Below, in pieces: positions 53,355-62,753 of a stretch of 64,000 nt of DNA. The stretch is from an unidentified bacterial endosymbiont (GTDB taxonomy: Bacteria; Pseudomonadota; Gammaproteobacteria; Enterobacterales; Enterobacteriaceae). The stretch lies in NCBI RefSeq assembly GCF_918797525.1, contig NZ_OU963893.1, positions 2,108,001 to 2,172,000 of the forward strand, written 5' to 3'. Under the pieces are notes generated by a model, which ran no database searches, was not told where the DNA came from, and was given only the letters and a program-made list of their open reading frames with translations. Position 1 is the first letter of the stretch. Each line of letters starts with the position of its first letter. Position numbers and translations under genes: made by a program.

Positions 53355-53502
53355 ATGATTAACCGAGTTAATATATTCCAGAAAAGCACGAATACCTCAT
53401 AAAATGAGATCGCATAAGAATATTCTTGCCCGCCTTCATAATGAATCAACCCCATGAAGCTTCCTGTATGGATTGTATTTATTAATTCTGGAGAAAATTA
53501 CG

Positions 53503-53739
53503 GTGATTATCGACTTGTCTGTGATTTTGGTTATCTTGCTTTTAATAATTTGTGCTTTTCTTTATCGTCTGTCGGTTATGGAGGATAAACTTTTGGCCAT
53601 GGAAATAAGGCATTTAGCAGAGGTTAATGCGGCCAGAAGGGAAGGTTATATTAACTGTATGAACTTACATTCAAGCATTGAAGAGCATTTAAGGAACGGT
53701 GAGAAAAGAACGAGAATATCCTATCCCTATGATCGCTAA
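53503..53739 (+). CDS. small membrane protein of unknown function
   Basis: A 78-residue protein with one N-terminal membrane span (VIIDLSVILVILLLIICAFL) and a charged, helical cytoplasmic part containing ARREGYINCMNLHSSIEEHL. I chose GTG 53503, with GGAG nine bases upstream; a TTG at 53473 is in frame but lacks such a site. No family was recognised. It follows the glycoside operon terminator and precedes another small membrane-protein gene. Confidence 0.6.
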   Translation: MIIDLSVILVILLLIICAFLYRLSVMEDKLLAMEIRHLAEVNAARREGYINCMNLHSSIEEHLRNGEKRTRISYPYDR

Positions 53740-53879
53740 GATAATCTGAGTACAGCATTACCTGTAAACAACGCGGCGTAATGTATCTGGGGCAGCGCAA
53801 AAACATAAAAATATCGGGTACAGGTGAGGGCTGATAAGCCTTTGGAATTTTTTAACGAAACGTTTTGAGAGCTTTCGAT

Positions 53880-54122
53880 ATGCAACATGTGACAATGAAA
53901 TCCAGCCACTTCGGGGCATGGATGATGCATCTGATGCTAACAATGTGGGGTGGGGCGCTTACCGGTGGGTTGGTCGGCTTTGTGATTAGCCTGATTGATG
54001 GCGACTCACGATCTTTCGACGTCGGCCTGTGTGCGGCGATGGGAATGATCGTTTATATTGTTTGTTTTTTGGTTTATGTATTTGTACGGACCGCTTTAGG
54101 CTATTCTGATTTCAATCATTAG
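53880..54122 (+). CDS. two-span membrane protein of unknown function
   Basis: An 80-residue protein with two hydrophobic segments (about residues 17-39, WMMHLMLTMWGGALTGGLVG, and 51-72, CAAMGMIVYIVCFLVYVFV) joined by a loop with DGDSRSFD. ATG 53880 is used; an ATG 15 bases downstream is also possible. GAGAG is upstream. No function is known and its neighbours give little help. Confidence 0.6.
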   Translation: MQHVTMKSSHFGAWMMHLMLTMWGGALTGGLVGFVISLIDGDSRSFDVGLCAAMGMIVYIVCFLVYVFVRTALGYSDFNH

Positions 54123-54204
54123 CACACGCTTTGCACACACGAGCGTCTGTGTCTGCAACATCCCTGAAATGCCGTCACGGCGGGTTGTGCTGCGAAATCA
54201 GGAT

Positions 54205-54310
54205 AAAAAAAAGCCCATCGTGGGAGATGGGCAAAGACTACACACAGCAATTCGTTGTTTCACTCAGGGGATTTCCATGCTTATAAATCAAGGTGTTGAT
54301 TTATAACCGT
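54205..54310 (-). ncRNA. rprA: RprA small RNA
   Basis: On the minus strand the 106 bases from ACGGTTATAAATC to the terminal U8 match E. coli RprA closely: the first hairpin (TTATAAATCAA with TTGATTTATAA), the conserved CATGGAAATCCCCTGAGTG seed, and the terminator CCCATC, TCCCAC loop, GATGGG. RprA uses Hfq to activate rpoS translation and regulates csgD and ydaM, and it is induced by the Rcs phosphorelay. The position next to ydiK is as in E. coli. A -10 TACTAT lies at 54322-54317, six bases before the 5' end. Confidence 0.95.
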
Positions 54311-54511
54311 GTCCTAATAGTAGGCATCTCAGCTTTTAGCGTCGATCGGATTCGTCTCAATAGTTAAATAGACGTAAAGATTTCTTGCGGCGAATAACTT
54401 ACAAAGCGGATCAGACCAGTGGATATACAGTAAATAGTTTAGCATTGCTTAAGTATTGATGCAGCGACAGGCTGCCGGGTAGCGCAATACTCCCCGGCGA
54501 CTCGGCTCATT

Positions 54512-55627
54512 TTACCGTGTATTTCTCTCTTCTAACTCTTCCAGCTCACTTAAGATAGCGTCCGGGTCGGTTGCCGGGGGAGGAACTTCGTACACCCAGG
54601 CCGAGAACAGTCGCCATGTCACAGCCAGAAGCACCGGGCCGATAAACAGGCCAATCATCCCAAAGGCGATCAACCCGCCAATCACACCGGAGAGAATCAA
54701 GATCAGCGGCAAATCGGCACCCATACGGATCAGTATCGGGCGTATGACGTTATCCATAGTTCCCACCACGCAGCTCCAGACCAGCAGCACTGTGCCCCAG
54801 GTGGTATCGCCCGTCCAGTAGAGCCAGACGATGCCGGGCACCAGCACCAGCAGCGGGCCCAGTTGCGCAAGGCAGGTCATCAACATGATAACCGTAAAAA
54901 CGGTAGCATACGGCACGCCAGAAATCGCAAGGCCGATGCCTCCCAGCACCGCCTGCACCAGCGCGGTCACCACAACGCCCAGCGCAACGGCGCGAACCGC
55001 CTGAGCCGCCAGCAGCACGGCGGCATCGCCGCGTTTGCCCGCCAGCCGGATGGCGAAATGACGCACGCCCAGCGCAACCTGTTCCCCGCGCCAGTAAAGC
55101 AGGGCGCTGAACAGCAGCATTAAGCTACAGTGCATCATAAAGCGGCCGATGTGCGCCGCCTGGCCGACGAACCAGGTGGTGGTGGTGCCAATATAGGGCC
55201 GCACCTTTGCCATTAACGCGCTGCCGCCCATCTCCAGCAAACTGTGCCATGCGCCGTAGAGTTTTGACCCAACCAGCGGAATGGTGTTCAGCCAGGCAAG
55301 ATCGGGCAGGGTCATATCGCCGCTGGTGATGGCCCGGACGATTGGGCCGCTCGAGTCGACAAGGCTGTTGACCAGCAAGGCAATGGGAATAATGAACAGC
55401 AAGAACAACAGCAGGGTCATGACCAGAACCGCCAGTCCGCGCCGTCCAAACAGCAACTTCTGCAAGCGTAAAAGCAAAGGCCAGGTGGCAACCACTACGG
55501 TGGCGGCCCAGGCGAAACCGAGAACGAACGGTCTAACAATCCACAGGCACGCGATTATCATGAGGGCCAGGAACAGCACCGATAACAGAATTTGCGCTAC
55601 ATCCCTGGGCTGACGAAGATTAACCAT
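54512..55627 (-). CDS. ydiK: AI-2E family transporter YdiK
   Basis: YdiK belongs to the AI-2E transporter family (TqsA, PerM relatives); its substrate is unknown. The 371-residue protein (E. coli 370) has about eight hydrophobic segments including the family region GGLIAFGMIGLFIGPVLLAV near the C-terminus. It is transcribed towards rprA. Neighbouring ydiJ is divergent. Confidence 0.9.
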   Translation of the reverse strand: MVNLRQPRDVAQILLSVLFLALMIIACLWIVRPFVLGFAWAATVVVATWPLLLRLQKLLFGRRGLAVLVMTLLLFLLFIIPIALLVNSLVDSSGPIVRAITSGDMTLPDLAWLNTIPLVGSKLYGAWHSLLEMGGSALMAKVRPYIGTTTTWFVGQAAHIGRFMMHCSLMLLFSALLYWRGEQVALGVRHFAIRLAGKRGDAAVLLAAQAVRAVALGVVVTALVQAVLGGIGLAISGVPYATVFTVIMLMTCLAQLGPLLVLVPGIVWLYWTGDTTWGTVLLVWSCVVGTMDNVIRPILIRMGADLPLILILSGVIGGLIAFGMIGLFIGPVLLAVTWRLFSAWVYEVPPPATDPDAILSELEELEERNTR

Positions 55628-55824
55628 AAACGAAACTTTCCTTAAATGAATACCCGCTGGGCTGGTAAGAACACAAACCGCATGTCTTTAATGATTGGTG
55701 ATAGCAGCCGTTTTTGACAGGCAAATTCTGCCTGTAATTCATCAAAGCACATAAGAAAAAAATGTGATAAAAAGTTGTAATACAACGCAAACGATTCCCA
55801 CCACTCTCATTAGGGTCGACAGTA

Positions 55825-58800
55825 ATGATCCCACAGATTTCTCAGGCACCTGGCGTCGTTCAACTGGTGCTTAATTTTTTGCAGTCACTGGAGCAACAGG
55901 GTTTTACGGGTGATACCGCCACGAATTATGCCGACAGGCTAACGATGGCAACCGATAACAGTATTTACCAGCTCCTTCCCGATGCGGTCGTTTTCCCACG
56001 TTCAACCGCTGATGTGGCGTTAATCGCCCGTCTGGCGTCGCAGACGCGGTTTAGCTCTCTGGTCTTTACCCCACGCGGCGGGGGGACAGGTACCAATGGT
56101 CAGGCGCTGAACCAGGGCATCATCATTGATATGTCCCGCTATATGAACCGCGTTATTGAAATCAATCCTGAAGAGGGATGGGTACGGGTTGAAGCCGGAG
56201 TCATTAAAGATCAGCTCAACCAGTTTCTTAAGCCTTATGGTTTTTTCTTTGCGCCGGAGCTTTCCACCAGCAACCGCGCCACCATTGGCGGAATGATAAA
56301 TACCGATGCCTCCGGTCAGGGGTCGCTGGTGTATGGCAAAACCTCAGATCACGTAATGGGCGTGCGCGCGGTGCTGCTGGGGGGCGATATCCTTGATACG
56401 CAGCCGATCCCGGTTGAGCTGGCAGAGACGTTAGGCAAAGAGAGTACCGCGAGCGGGCGAATTTACCGTACCGTACTGGAACGCTGTCGCGAAAACCGTC
56501 AGCTTATACTGGACAACTTCCCGAAACTGAACCGCTTCTTAACCGGCTACGATCTGCGTCACGTCCTTAACGACGACCTGAGCCAGTTCGACCTCACCCG
56601 CATTTTGACCGGTTCGGAAGGGACGCTGGCCTTTATTACTGAAGCGCGTCTTGATATCACCCGGCTGCCAAAGGTGCGTCGGCTGGTGAACGTCAAATAC
56701 AACTCCTTCGATTCTGCGCTGCGCAATGCGCCGTTTATGGTCGAGGCGCGCGCGCTGTCGGTCGAAACCGTCGACTCTTCCGTGCTAAACCTGGCCCGGG
56801 AAGATATTGTCTGGCACTCGGTGAGCGAGCTAATTACCGATGTGCCAGATAAAGAGATGCTTGGCCTTAATATTGTTGAATTCGCCGGTGACGATGGCGA
56901 ACTGATCGAAAGCCAGGTGGCTGCGCTGTGTCAGCGCCTTGATGAACGGATAGCCCTGGGGGAAGGCGGGGTGATTGGCTGGCAGTTGTGCAACGAGCTT
57001 TCCGGCATTGAACGTATCTACGCGATGCGTAAGAAAGCCGTGGGCCTGCTCGGCAATGCTAAAGGCGCCGCCAAGCCGATACCCTTTGCTGAAGACACCT
57101 GCGTTCCGCCAGAGCATCTTGCCGATTATATTGTTGAATTTCGCGCGCTGCTGGATAGCCACGGCCTGAGTTATGGCATGTTCGGACACGTCGACGCCGG
57201 GGTTCTGCACGTGCGACCGGCGCTGGATATGTGCGATCCGCAGCAGGAGATGCTGATGAAAGCGATCTCTGACGACGTGGTGGCATTAACGGCAAAATAC
57301 GGCGGTCTGCTGTGGGGTGAACACGGGAAAGGGTTCCGGGCGCAGTACAGCCCGGCGTTTTTCGGTGAGCAACTCTTTGCCGAACTGCGTAAGATCAAAG
57401 CGGCATTCGACCCGGAAAACCGGCTCAACCCGGGGAAAATATGCCCACCCGAGGGCGTTGACGCGCCCATGATGCAGGTAGATGCCGTCAAGCGAGGCAC
57501 CTACGACCGACAAATTCCGATTGCAGTACGCGGCTCGTGGCGCGGTGCGATGGAGTGCAATGGCAACGGTCTGTGCTTTAACTTTGACGTGAAAAGCCCG
57601 ATGTGTCCGTCGATGAAGATCACCAGCAACCGTATTCACTCGCCAAAAGGGCGGGCGACGCTGGTGCGCGAATGGTTGCGTTTACTGGCCGACCGCGGCG
57701 TCGATCCGCTTAAGCTTGAGCAGACGCTGCCGGAAAAACGGTCCAGCCTGCGTTCGCTTATTGAACGTACCCGCAATAGCTGGCATGCCAACAAGGGGGA
57801 GTATGATTTCTCCCATGAGGTAAAAGAGGCGATGTCTGGCTGTCTGGCCTGCAAAGCCTGCTCAACCCAATGTCCGATCAAGATTGACGTGCCGGAATTC
57901 CGTTCGCGCTTCCTGCAACTCTATCACACGCGCTATCTGCGCCCGGTGCGCGACCATCTGGTGGCGACGGTTGAAAGCTATGCCCCGCTGATGGCGCGGG
58001 CGCCAAAGACCTTTAACTTTTTTATCAATCAGCCGCTGGTGCGTAAGATGTCCGAAAAGCATATCGGAATGGTGGATTTACCGCTGCTGTCAGTGCCGTC
58101 TCTGCAACATCAGATGGTGGGACATCGCTCGGCGAACATGACCCTTGAGCAGCTTGAGGCGCTAAGCCCTGCAAAGAGAGCGAAGGTGGTGCTGGTGGTG
58201 CAGGATCCCTTTACCAGCTACTACGACGCACAGGTGGTGGCTGATTTTGTGCATCTTGCGGAAAAGCTGGGCTATCAGCCGGTGGTCCTGCCGTTCTCGC
58301 CTAACGGTAAAGCGCAGCATATCAAAGGCTTCCTGACCCGTTTTGCCAAAACAGCGCAGAAAACTTCAGACTTCTTAAACCGCGTGGCGCAGCTCGGCAT
58401 ACCGATGGTCGGCATCGATCCGGCGCTGGTGCTCTGTTATCGGGACGAGTATAAGCAGACGCTGGGGGAAGATCGCGGCGATTTCCACGTTATGCTGGTG
58501 CATGAATGGCTGCCTGCGGCGTTACAGCCCGCTGCCACCGAGGACCTGGGTGGGGAACCCTGGTATCTGTTTGGCCACTGTACCGAGGTAACCGCGCTGC
58601 CGGGGGCACCGGCTCAGTGGGCCGCTATTTTCGCGCACTACGGCGCGAAACTCGAAAGCGTCAGCGTAGGCTGCTGCGGAATGGCCGGTACCTACGGCCA
58701 TGAAGTGAAGAATTATGCTCACTCGCTGGGCATTTACGAGCTGTCCTGGCACCAGGCGATGCAGCGTTTGCCGCGCAACCGCTGTCTGGCAACGGGCTAC

Positions 58801-58881
58801 TCCTGTCGCAGCCAGGTAAAGCGCGTTGAAGGTAATGGCGTTCGCCATCCCCTCCAGGCTTTACTGGAGATTATAGGATGA
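55825..58881 (+). CDS. ydiJ: FAD/iron-sulfur D-2-hydroxyacid dehydrogenase YdiJ
   Basis: YdiJ is a fused FAD-linked oxidase and iron-sulfur protein shown in enterics to oxidise D-2-hydroxyglutarate. The 1018 residues equal the E. coli length. The N-terminal half has a PCMH-type FAD domain (TPRGGGTGTNGQALNQGI) and the FAD-oxidase C-domain (GMFGHVDAGVLHVRP, WGEHGKG); the second half has an Fe-S motif GCLACKACSTQCPIK and a CCG-domain GCCGMAGTYGHE. Its stop overlaps the menI start (ATGA), so the two are coupled. Confidence 0.93.
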   Translation: MIPQISQAPGVVQLVLNFLQSLEQQGFTGDTATNYADRLTMATDNSIYQLLPDAVVFPRSTADVALIARLASQTRFSSLVFTPRGGGTGTNGQALNQGIIIDMSRYMNRVIEINPEEGWVRVEAGVIKDQLNQFLKPYGFFFAPELSTSNRATIGGMINTDASGQGSLVYGKTSDHVMGVRAVLLGGDILDTQPIPVELAETLGKESTASGRIYRTVLERCRENRQLILDNFPKLNRFLTGYDLRHVLNDDLSQFDLTRILTGSEGTLAFITEARLDITRLPKVRRLVNVKYNSFDSALRNAPFMVEARALSVETVDSSVLNLAREDIVWHSVSELITDVPDKEMLGLNIVEFAGDDGELIESQVAALCQRLDERIALGEGGVIGWQLCNELSGIERIYAMRKKAVGLLGNAKGAAKPIPFAEDTCVPPEHLADYIVEFRALLDSHGLSYGMFGHVDAGVLHVRPALDMCDPQQEMLMKAISDDVVALTAKYGGLLWGEHGKGFRAQYSPAFFGEQLFAELRKIKAAFDPENRLNPGKICPPEGVDAPMMQVDAVKRGTYDRQIPIAVRGSWRGAMECNGNGLCFNFDVKSPMCPSMKITSNRIHSPKGRATLVREWLRLLADRGVDPLKLEQTLPEKRSSLRSLIERTRNSWHANKGEYDFSHEVKEAMSGCLACKACSTQCPIKIDVPEFRSRFLQLYHTRYLRPVRDHLVATVESYAPLMARAPKTFNFFINQPLVRKMSEKHIGMVDLPLLSVPSLQHQMVGHRSANMTLEQLEALSPAKRAKVVLVVQDPFTSYYDAQVVADFVHLAEKLGYQPVVLPFSPNGKAQHIKGFLTRFAKTAQKTSDFLNRVAQLGIPMVGIDPALVLCYRDEYKQTLGEDRGDFHVMLVHEWLPAALQPAATEDLGGEPWYLFGHCTEVTALPGAPAQWAAIFAHYGAKLESVSVGCCGMAGTYGHEVKNYAHSLGIYELSWHQAMQRLPRNRCLATGYSCRSQVKRVEGNGVRHPLQALLEIIG

Positions 58882-59288
58882 TCTGGAAACGTGCAGTGAC
58901 ACTACAGGTGCTCAACGCCATGGGTGAGGGGAATATGGTGGGACTGCTGGATATTCAGTTTACCCGCATTGGTGAGAACGACCTGGAAGCGACGATGCCG
59001 GTTGATAGCCGTACTCAGCAGCCGTTTGGCTTACTGCATGGCGGGGCGTCCGTCGTGCTGGCCGAAACGCTGGGCTCCGTGGCCGGTTACTTGTGTACCG
59101 AAGGGGAGCAGAAGGTCGTCGGGCTGGACGTTAACGCGAACCATATGCGCCCGGTGCGCAGCGGACGCGTGCGGGGTCTCTGCCGTGCGCTTCATGTCGG
59201 TAGACGCCATCAGGTGTGGCAGATTGATATTCTGGATGAGCAGGATCGCCTGTGCTGCTCATCGAGGCTGACCACGGCAGTGGTGTAA
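58878..59288 (+). CDS. menI: 1,4-dihydroxy-2-naphthoyl-CoA hydrolase
   Basis: MenI (YdiI) is a hotdog-fold thioesterase releasing 1,4-dihydroxy-2-naphthoate in menaquinone synthesis. The 136 residues equal the E. coli length. The active-site segment QPFGLLHGGASVVLAETLGS includes the catalytic Glu. It overlaps ydiJ by four bases. Confidence 0.94.
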   Translation: MIWKRAVTLQVLNAMGEGNMVGLLDIQFTRIGENDLEATMPVDSRTQQPFGLLHGGASVVLAETLGSVAGYLCTEGEQKVVGLDVNANHMRPVRSGRVRGLCRALHVGRRHQVWQIDILDEQDRLCCSSRLTTAVV

Positions 59289-59373
59289 TGTGAGTCGCTG
59301 TTTTGCTTTTGGTCAAAAACTCGCCAATAAGGTGTGATATACTGGTCAGGATTTGTACATCAACGAGGACATC

Positions 59374-59568
59374 ATGGATACTGAAATAACACCCACCCAG
59401 CTGGCACTTGAATATATTCGTCGCGATAAGAGCAACCTGTCTCCGGCGCAGTACCTGAAAAAACTGAAACAGCTTGAGCTGGAATTTGCAGATTTGCTGG
59501 CGCTCTCTTCGAATGAGCTTAAAGAAGAGATCTACTTTGCCTGGCGGTTGGGCGTTCACGTCCATTAA
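59374..59568 (+). CDS. ydiH: conserved protein YdiH
   Basis: A 64-residue protein matching E. coli YdiH (62 residues) with core SNLSPAQYLKKLKQLELEFA and EEIYFAWRLGVH; function unknown. ATG 59374 is preceded by GAGGACATC. A terminator follows immediately. In E. coli the suf operon comes next; here accessory genes do. Confidence 0.9.
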   Translation: MDTEITPTQLALEYIRRDKSNLSPAQYLKKLKQLELEFADLLALSSNELKEEIYFAWRLGVHVH

Positions 59569-59577
59569 TACTTAGCG

Positions 59578-59606
59578 AAAAGGCCGCCGATGCGGCCTTG
59601 TTTGTC
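59578..59606 (+). terminator. terminator after ydiH
   Basis: AAGGCCGC and GCGGCCTT with a CGAT loop form an 8-bp stem followed by G and TTTGT. Confidence 0.75.
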
Positions 59607-59614
59607 TTCTGAAG

Positions 59615-60250
59615 TCAGTACCTGGCGGGGAGTTTGTTAATTTTAATGAGCCTGCCTTCTTCCACTTCAATAAATCCCCCGGTTTTCAAATCGGCCAGAA
59701 TGCGCATAACACCGCTGCGTGAGAGCAGGGTTTTATCCCTGATGTACCTTTCCGCTGCCACGCTACGCCGATAACTCTCGTCCTCTTCCATCAGGTTAAT
59801 TAACTGGTGGCGAATCATCGCGTATGCCGTGGTGCCTCCCTGTGGCATGATGTCATGATAAAGTCGGTTATAGACAAACATCAGATGACGGGATAAAAGC
59901 CCCCATAACGCTTTCTTAGTGATAATTTCGGCCACCTTTTCAGTGGTGATGATCCCAATAAGACCAGGGCTTACGTTTTTAAGATAATCATTGAAATAAT
60001 TATCCGTCAGGTTCGCCACGCCGAAAATTGCGGGATTGCGCGCCGTGGAGAGCATCATGTTATCGCTTTTTCTGTAAACCGCGATGGTGCCTTCAAGGAT
60101 TAAGTAACACATGCCCTGGCCATTGACCTGCAGATCGAGTCGTTCGCCACGGACCGCTCTGCGCGTCGTGCAGTGAGGCAGAATGTGGTTGATAAGTTCC
60201 TGAGCGTAAGGAGAACCGCGATGAGAGTGAACTGATGAAAACATAGCCAT
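59615..60250 (-). CDS. IprA/YaiV-like winged-helix regulator
   Basis: A 211-residue protein with a Crp-like cyclic-nucleotide-binding fold (about residues 15-115) and a C-terminal winged helix (YIRDKTLLSRSGVMRILADL, then GGFIEVEEGRLIKINKLP). The C-terminal third resembles the IprA/YaiV group, in which the Crp fold does not bind cAMP and one member affects oxidative-stress resistance; the Arg-Ser pair of a cAMP phosphate-binding cassette is not visible. It lies next to the FdhF-like gene on the same strand, beyond that gene's end, and could regulate the accessory genes. ATG 60244 is an alternative start. Confidence 0.8.
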   Translation of the reverse strand: MAMFSSVHSHRGSPYAQELINHILPHCTTRRAVRGERLDLQVNGQGMCYLILEGTIAVYRKSDNMMLSTARNPAIFGVANLTDNYFNDYLKNVSPGLIGIITTEKVAEIITKKALWGLLSRHLMFVYNRLYHDIMPQGGTTAYAMIRHQLINLMEEDESYRRSVAAERYIRDKTLLSRSGVMRILADLKTGGFIEVEEGRLIKINKLPARY

Positions 60251-60377
60251 TAACCAGCAAGGTGACCAAACGTGTTCTAGTGTCGCTCTAATCTTGCATC
60301 ATCTCCAGATAAAATGTGCTTTCAATACGGGTGGTTAAAGGGAAACGTAACCCCCGACGCCAATGCTGAAGCAGGAA

Positions 60378-60399
60378 CCGGTGCGCTTAAAGGCACCGG
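60378..60399 (-). terminator. hairpin after the FdhF-like gene
   Basis: CCGGTGC and GCACCGG form a perfect 7-bp stem with an 8-nt loop, about 75 bases beyond the gene's stop. There is no clear T-run on the minus strand, so termination is uncertain. Confidence 0.4.
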
Positions 60400-60475
60400 C
60401 TCCAGTATCACAGACATTCTTGCGCCAGACGGGCCCCAGCACGACTCCTCAGCCGAAGGGCAATTCGAGGCAACG

Positions 60476-62626
60476 TCAAACGTTCACCGCACCGATCAAC
60501 CGGGTCTTCATCGTTTGATAGGCAGACGCCGCATAGTCTTCCGCCCAGCGCTGATCCTCTATCGCTTCCAGTTGCACCGCACAATATTTCGTTTCCGGTG
60601 TTTTGGCGATCGGGTCGAGATTATCCTGCGTCAGTTCATTACAGGCGCCAATCCACCACTGATAGGTCATATAGACGGCGCCGGCATTGATGCGATCGCT
60701 GATGCTGGCGCGAGTCATCACCTTGCCTCTGCGTGAACGGACCCACACCAGTTGCCCGTCCCTGATACCGCATTTTTCGGCATCGACAGGGTTCATCTGT
60801 ACTTGACCCGGTTCGTCAGCCAGACTTTGCAGCGCGGCGCAGTTACCGGTCATTGAGCGACAGGAGTAATGGCCCACTTCACGTACCGTACAGAGCACCA
60901 GCGGATAGTCATTATCCGGCACTTCTGCAGGCGCGCGCCAGGGGGCAGCAAACAGCTGGCCTTTGCCCGTAGGGGTATCGAACTGATTATCTTTATACAG
61001 ATAAGGGGTACCCGGGTGGTCCAGCGTCGGGCATGGCCATTGTACATGGCCCATCTCGCCCATTTTTTCATAGGTCACGCCAAAGAACAGTGGACACAGT
61101 TCGCGCATCTCATCCCAGATCTGCTGGTTAGAGTCGTAGTGCATCGGGTAGCCCATTTCTGTCGCCAGCAGGCTGATTATCTCCCAGTCGCGCTTCACGT
61201 TGCCGGTCGCGTCGATGGCTTTTCCGAAACGCTGGAAGCCACGGTCAGCGCAGGTAAAGACGCCCCCATGTTCGCCCCAGGAGGTTGCCGGGAGCAGCAC
61301 ATCCGCGACCTCGGCGGTTTTGGTCATAAAGATATCCTGCACCACGACAAAATCGAGTGCCTCAAACCCGCTGCGGACCAGCCCAAGGTCGGCCTCAGTC
61401 TGCAGTGGATCTTCCCCCATGATGTAATAGGCCTTAATCTTGCCCTCCAGCGCCAGATGCGGCACTTCGGTGATGCGCGTTCCAACCTGGGTGTCCATTT
61501 TTTCGGCGTCAATACCCCACGCATCGGCGAATTTTTTGCGGGCGACGGGATCGGTGACGTCCTGATAGCCAGGGAACAGGTTAGGCAATACGCCCATGTC
61601 ACATGCGCCTTGCACGTTATTCTGCCCGCGTACCGGCCCTACACCCACCGCCGGACGACCGAGATTACCGGTCAGCAGCGCCAGGCTGGACAACCCCTTC
61701 ACTACGTCCACCGCCTGACCGAACTGCGTTACGCCCATCCCCCACATGACGGTGGCTGAAGGGGCTGCAGCGAATGTGCGCATCGCCTGGCGCACGTCGC
61801 GGGCAGGAATGCCGGTAAGGTGTTCGACGTTCTCCGGCGCGTAGTCTTTAACCGTCTGCCGATAGGCATCAAGCCCTTCGGCAAAGCGGGCCACGTAGTT
61901 CTTGTCATACAGCTCTTCTTCAAGCAGAACATAGCCGAAGGCGTTGACCAGGGCCATGTTACTGCCATTTTTTAGCGGCAGATGTTGATCGGCAATACGT
62001 GCGGTTTCAATCCGCCGCGGGTCGCAGACGATGATTTTTGCCCCATTTTCTCGGGCTTTCAGCACCCGGCGGGCCACGATTGGGTGAGAGTCGGCGCAGT
62101 TGTAGCCAAATACCAGCAGGCATTTTGAGTTTTCAATATCGTTAATAGCGTTGCTCATCGCACCATTGCCGAGCGTCTCTTGTAAGCCGGCGACGGAGGG
62201 GCCGTGGCAGACGCGCGCGCAGCAGTCAACGTTGTTGGTATTAAGCACCGCGCGGGCAAATTTTTGCATCACATAGTTGGTTTCGTTACCGGTGCCTCTT
62301 GAGGATCCGGTGGTCATGATGGCGCGCGAGCCGAACTGCGCCTTGATGCTGCTGAGCTTGTGCGCAGTATAGCGAATAGCCTCTTCCCAGGTGACAGGGG
62401 TAAATGCCTCGCCTTTTTGATAGCGGATCATAGGTTGCGTCAGGCGGGGGGTAAGCAGGCGGGTATCGTTGAGGAAGTCCCAGCCGTAAAAACCTTTCAG
62501 ACACAAGGTGCTCTGGTTGGTGACGCCGTCTGCGGCTTCGGCTCGGAGAATACGGTTATTTTCAACGACAAGATTAAGTTTGCAGCCCGCACCGCAGTAA
62601 GGGCAGACACTGGCGATTTTTTTCAT
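60476..62626 (-). CDS. molybdopterin formate dehydrogenase, FdhF-type with Cys in place of Sec
   Basis: A 716-residue homologue of formate dehydrogenase H (E. coli FdhF, 715). Order: a 4Fe-4S motif C8PYCGAGC15 ... C42LKG; the active-site segment VDCCARVCHGPS with C140 where E. coli FdhF has Sec140, here codon TGC (62209-62207) and not TGA; and bis-MGD-binding regions (NCADSHP, GMGVTQFGQ, GPVRGQNNVQGACDMG, MGEDPLQT, REVGHYSCRSMTGN). There is no TAT signal, so it is cytoplasmic. ATG 62626 is used (MKKIASVCPYCG). No hyc or electron-transfer partner gene is adjacent. Formate is the inferred substrate. Confidence 0.92.
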   Translation of the reverse strand: MKKIASVCPYCGAGCKLNLVVENNRILRAEAADGVTNQSTLCLKGFYGWDFLNDTRLLTPRLTQPMIRYQKGEAFTPVTWEEAIRYTAHKLSSIKAQFGSRAIMTTGSSRGTGNETNYVMQKFARAVLNTNNVDCCARVCHGPSVAGLQETLGNGAMSNAINDIENSKCLLVFGYNCADSHPIVARRVLKARENGAKIIVCDPRRIETARIADQHLPLKNGSNMALVNAFGYVLLEEELYDKNYVARFAEGLDAYRQTVKDYAPENVEHLTGIPARDVRQAMRTFAAAPSATVMWGMGVTQFGQAVDVVKGLSSLALLTGNLGRPAVGVGPVRGQNNVQGACDMGVLPNLFPGYQDVTDPVARKKFADAWGIDAEKMDTQVGTRITEVPHLALEGKIKAYYIMGEDPLQTEADLGLVRSGFEALDFVVVQDIFMTKTAEVADVLLPATSWGEHGGVFTCADRGFQRFGKAIDATGNVKRDWEIISLLATEMGYPMHYDSNQQIWDEMRELCPLFFGVTYEKMGEMGHVQWPCPTLDHPGTPYLYKDNQFDTPTGKGQLFAAPWRAPAEVPDNDYPLVLCTVREVGHYSCRSMTGNCAALQSLADEPGQVQMNPVDAEKCGIRDGQLVWVRSRRGKVMTRASISDRINAGAVYMTYQWWIGACNELTQDNLDPIAKTPETKYCAVQLEAIEDQRWAEDYAASAYQTMKTRLIGAVNV

Positions 62627-62693
62627 CAATAACAGACCTGTTAAGAAATGAAGCAAGAGTTAACTGGAAAGCCCAGTCCCGTAAACAGGGAGT

Positions 62694-62710
62694 AAGCAGG
62701 ATCCATGCCA
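62694..62710 (-). promoter_or_regulatory. sigma-54 (-24/-12) promoter of the FdhF-like gene
   Basis: On the minus strand TGGCATGGATCCTGCTT carries the GG and GC elements exactly ten bases apart, matching TGGCACN5TTGCW except for two positions. The -12 element is about 70 bases upstream of the ATG. E. coli fdhF is known to be RpoN/FhlA-dependent, which makes the match functionally credible. Confidence 0.75.
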
Positions 62711-62753
62711 TCATGTTTTAACCGGTTTTTGCGAGGGTACGGACGGGAAGGGG

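Noticed and set aside
53189..53455. Minus-strand frame at the end of the GH3 gene
   Set aside because: It lies across the GH3 end and its terminator and shows no start signal or family.
60314..60736. Plus-strand open frame downstream of the IprA-like gene
   Set aside because: More than half overlaps the 3' end of the FdhF-like gene in antisense; composition is Arg/His-rich shadow sequence and no start signal is seen.
62207..62209. Possible selenocysteine codon in the FdhF-like gene
   Set aside because: The codon reads TGC on the coding strand, which is Cys; no TGA occurs in the frame.
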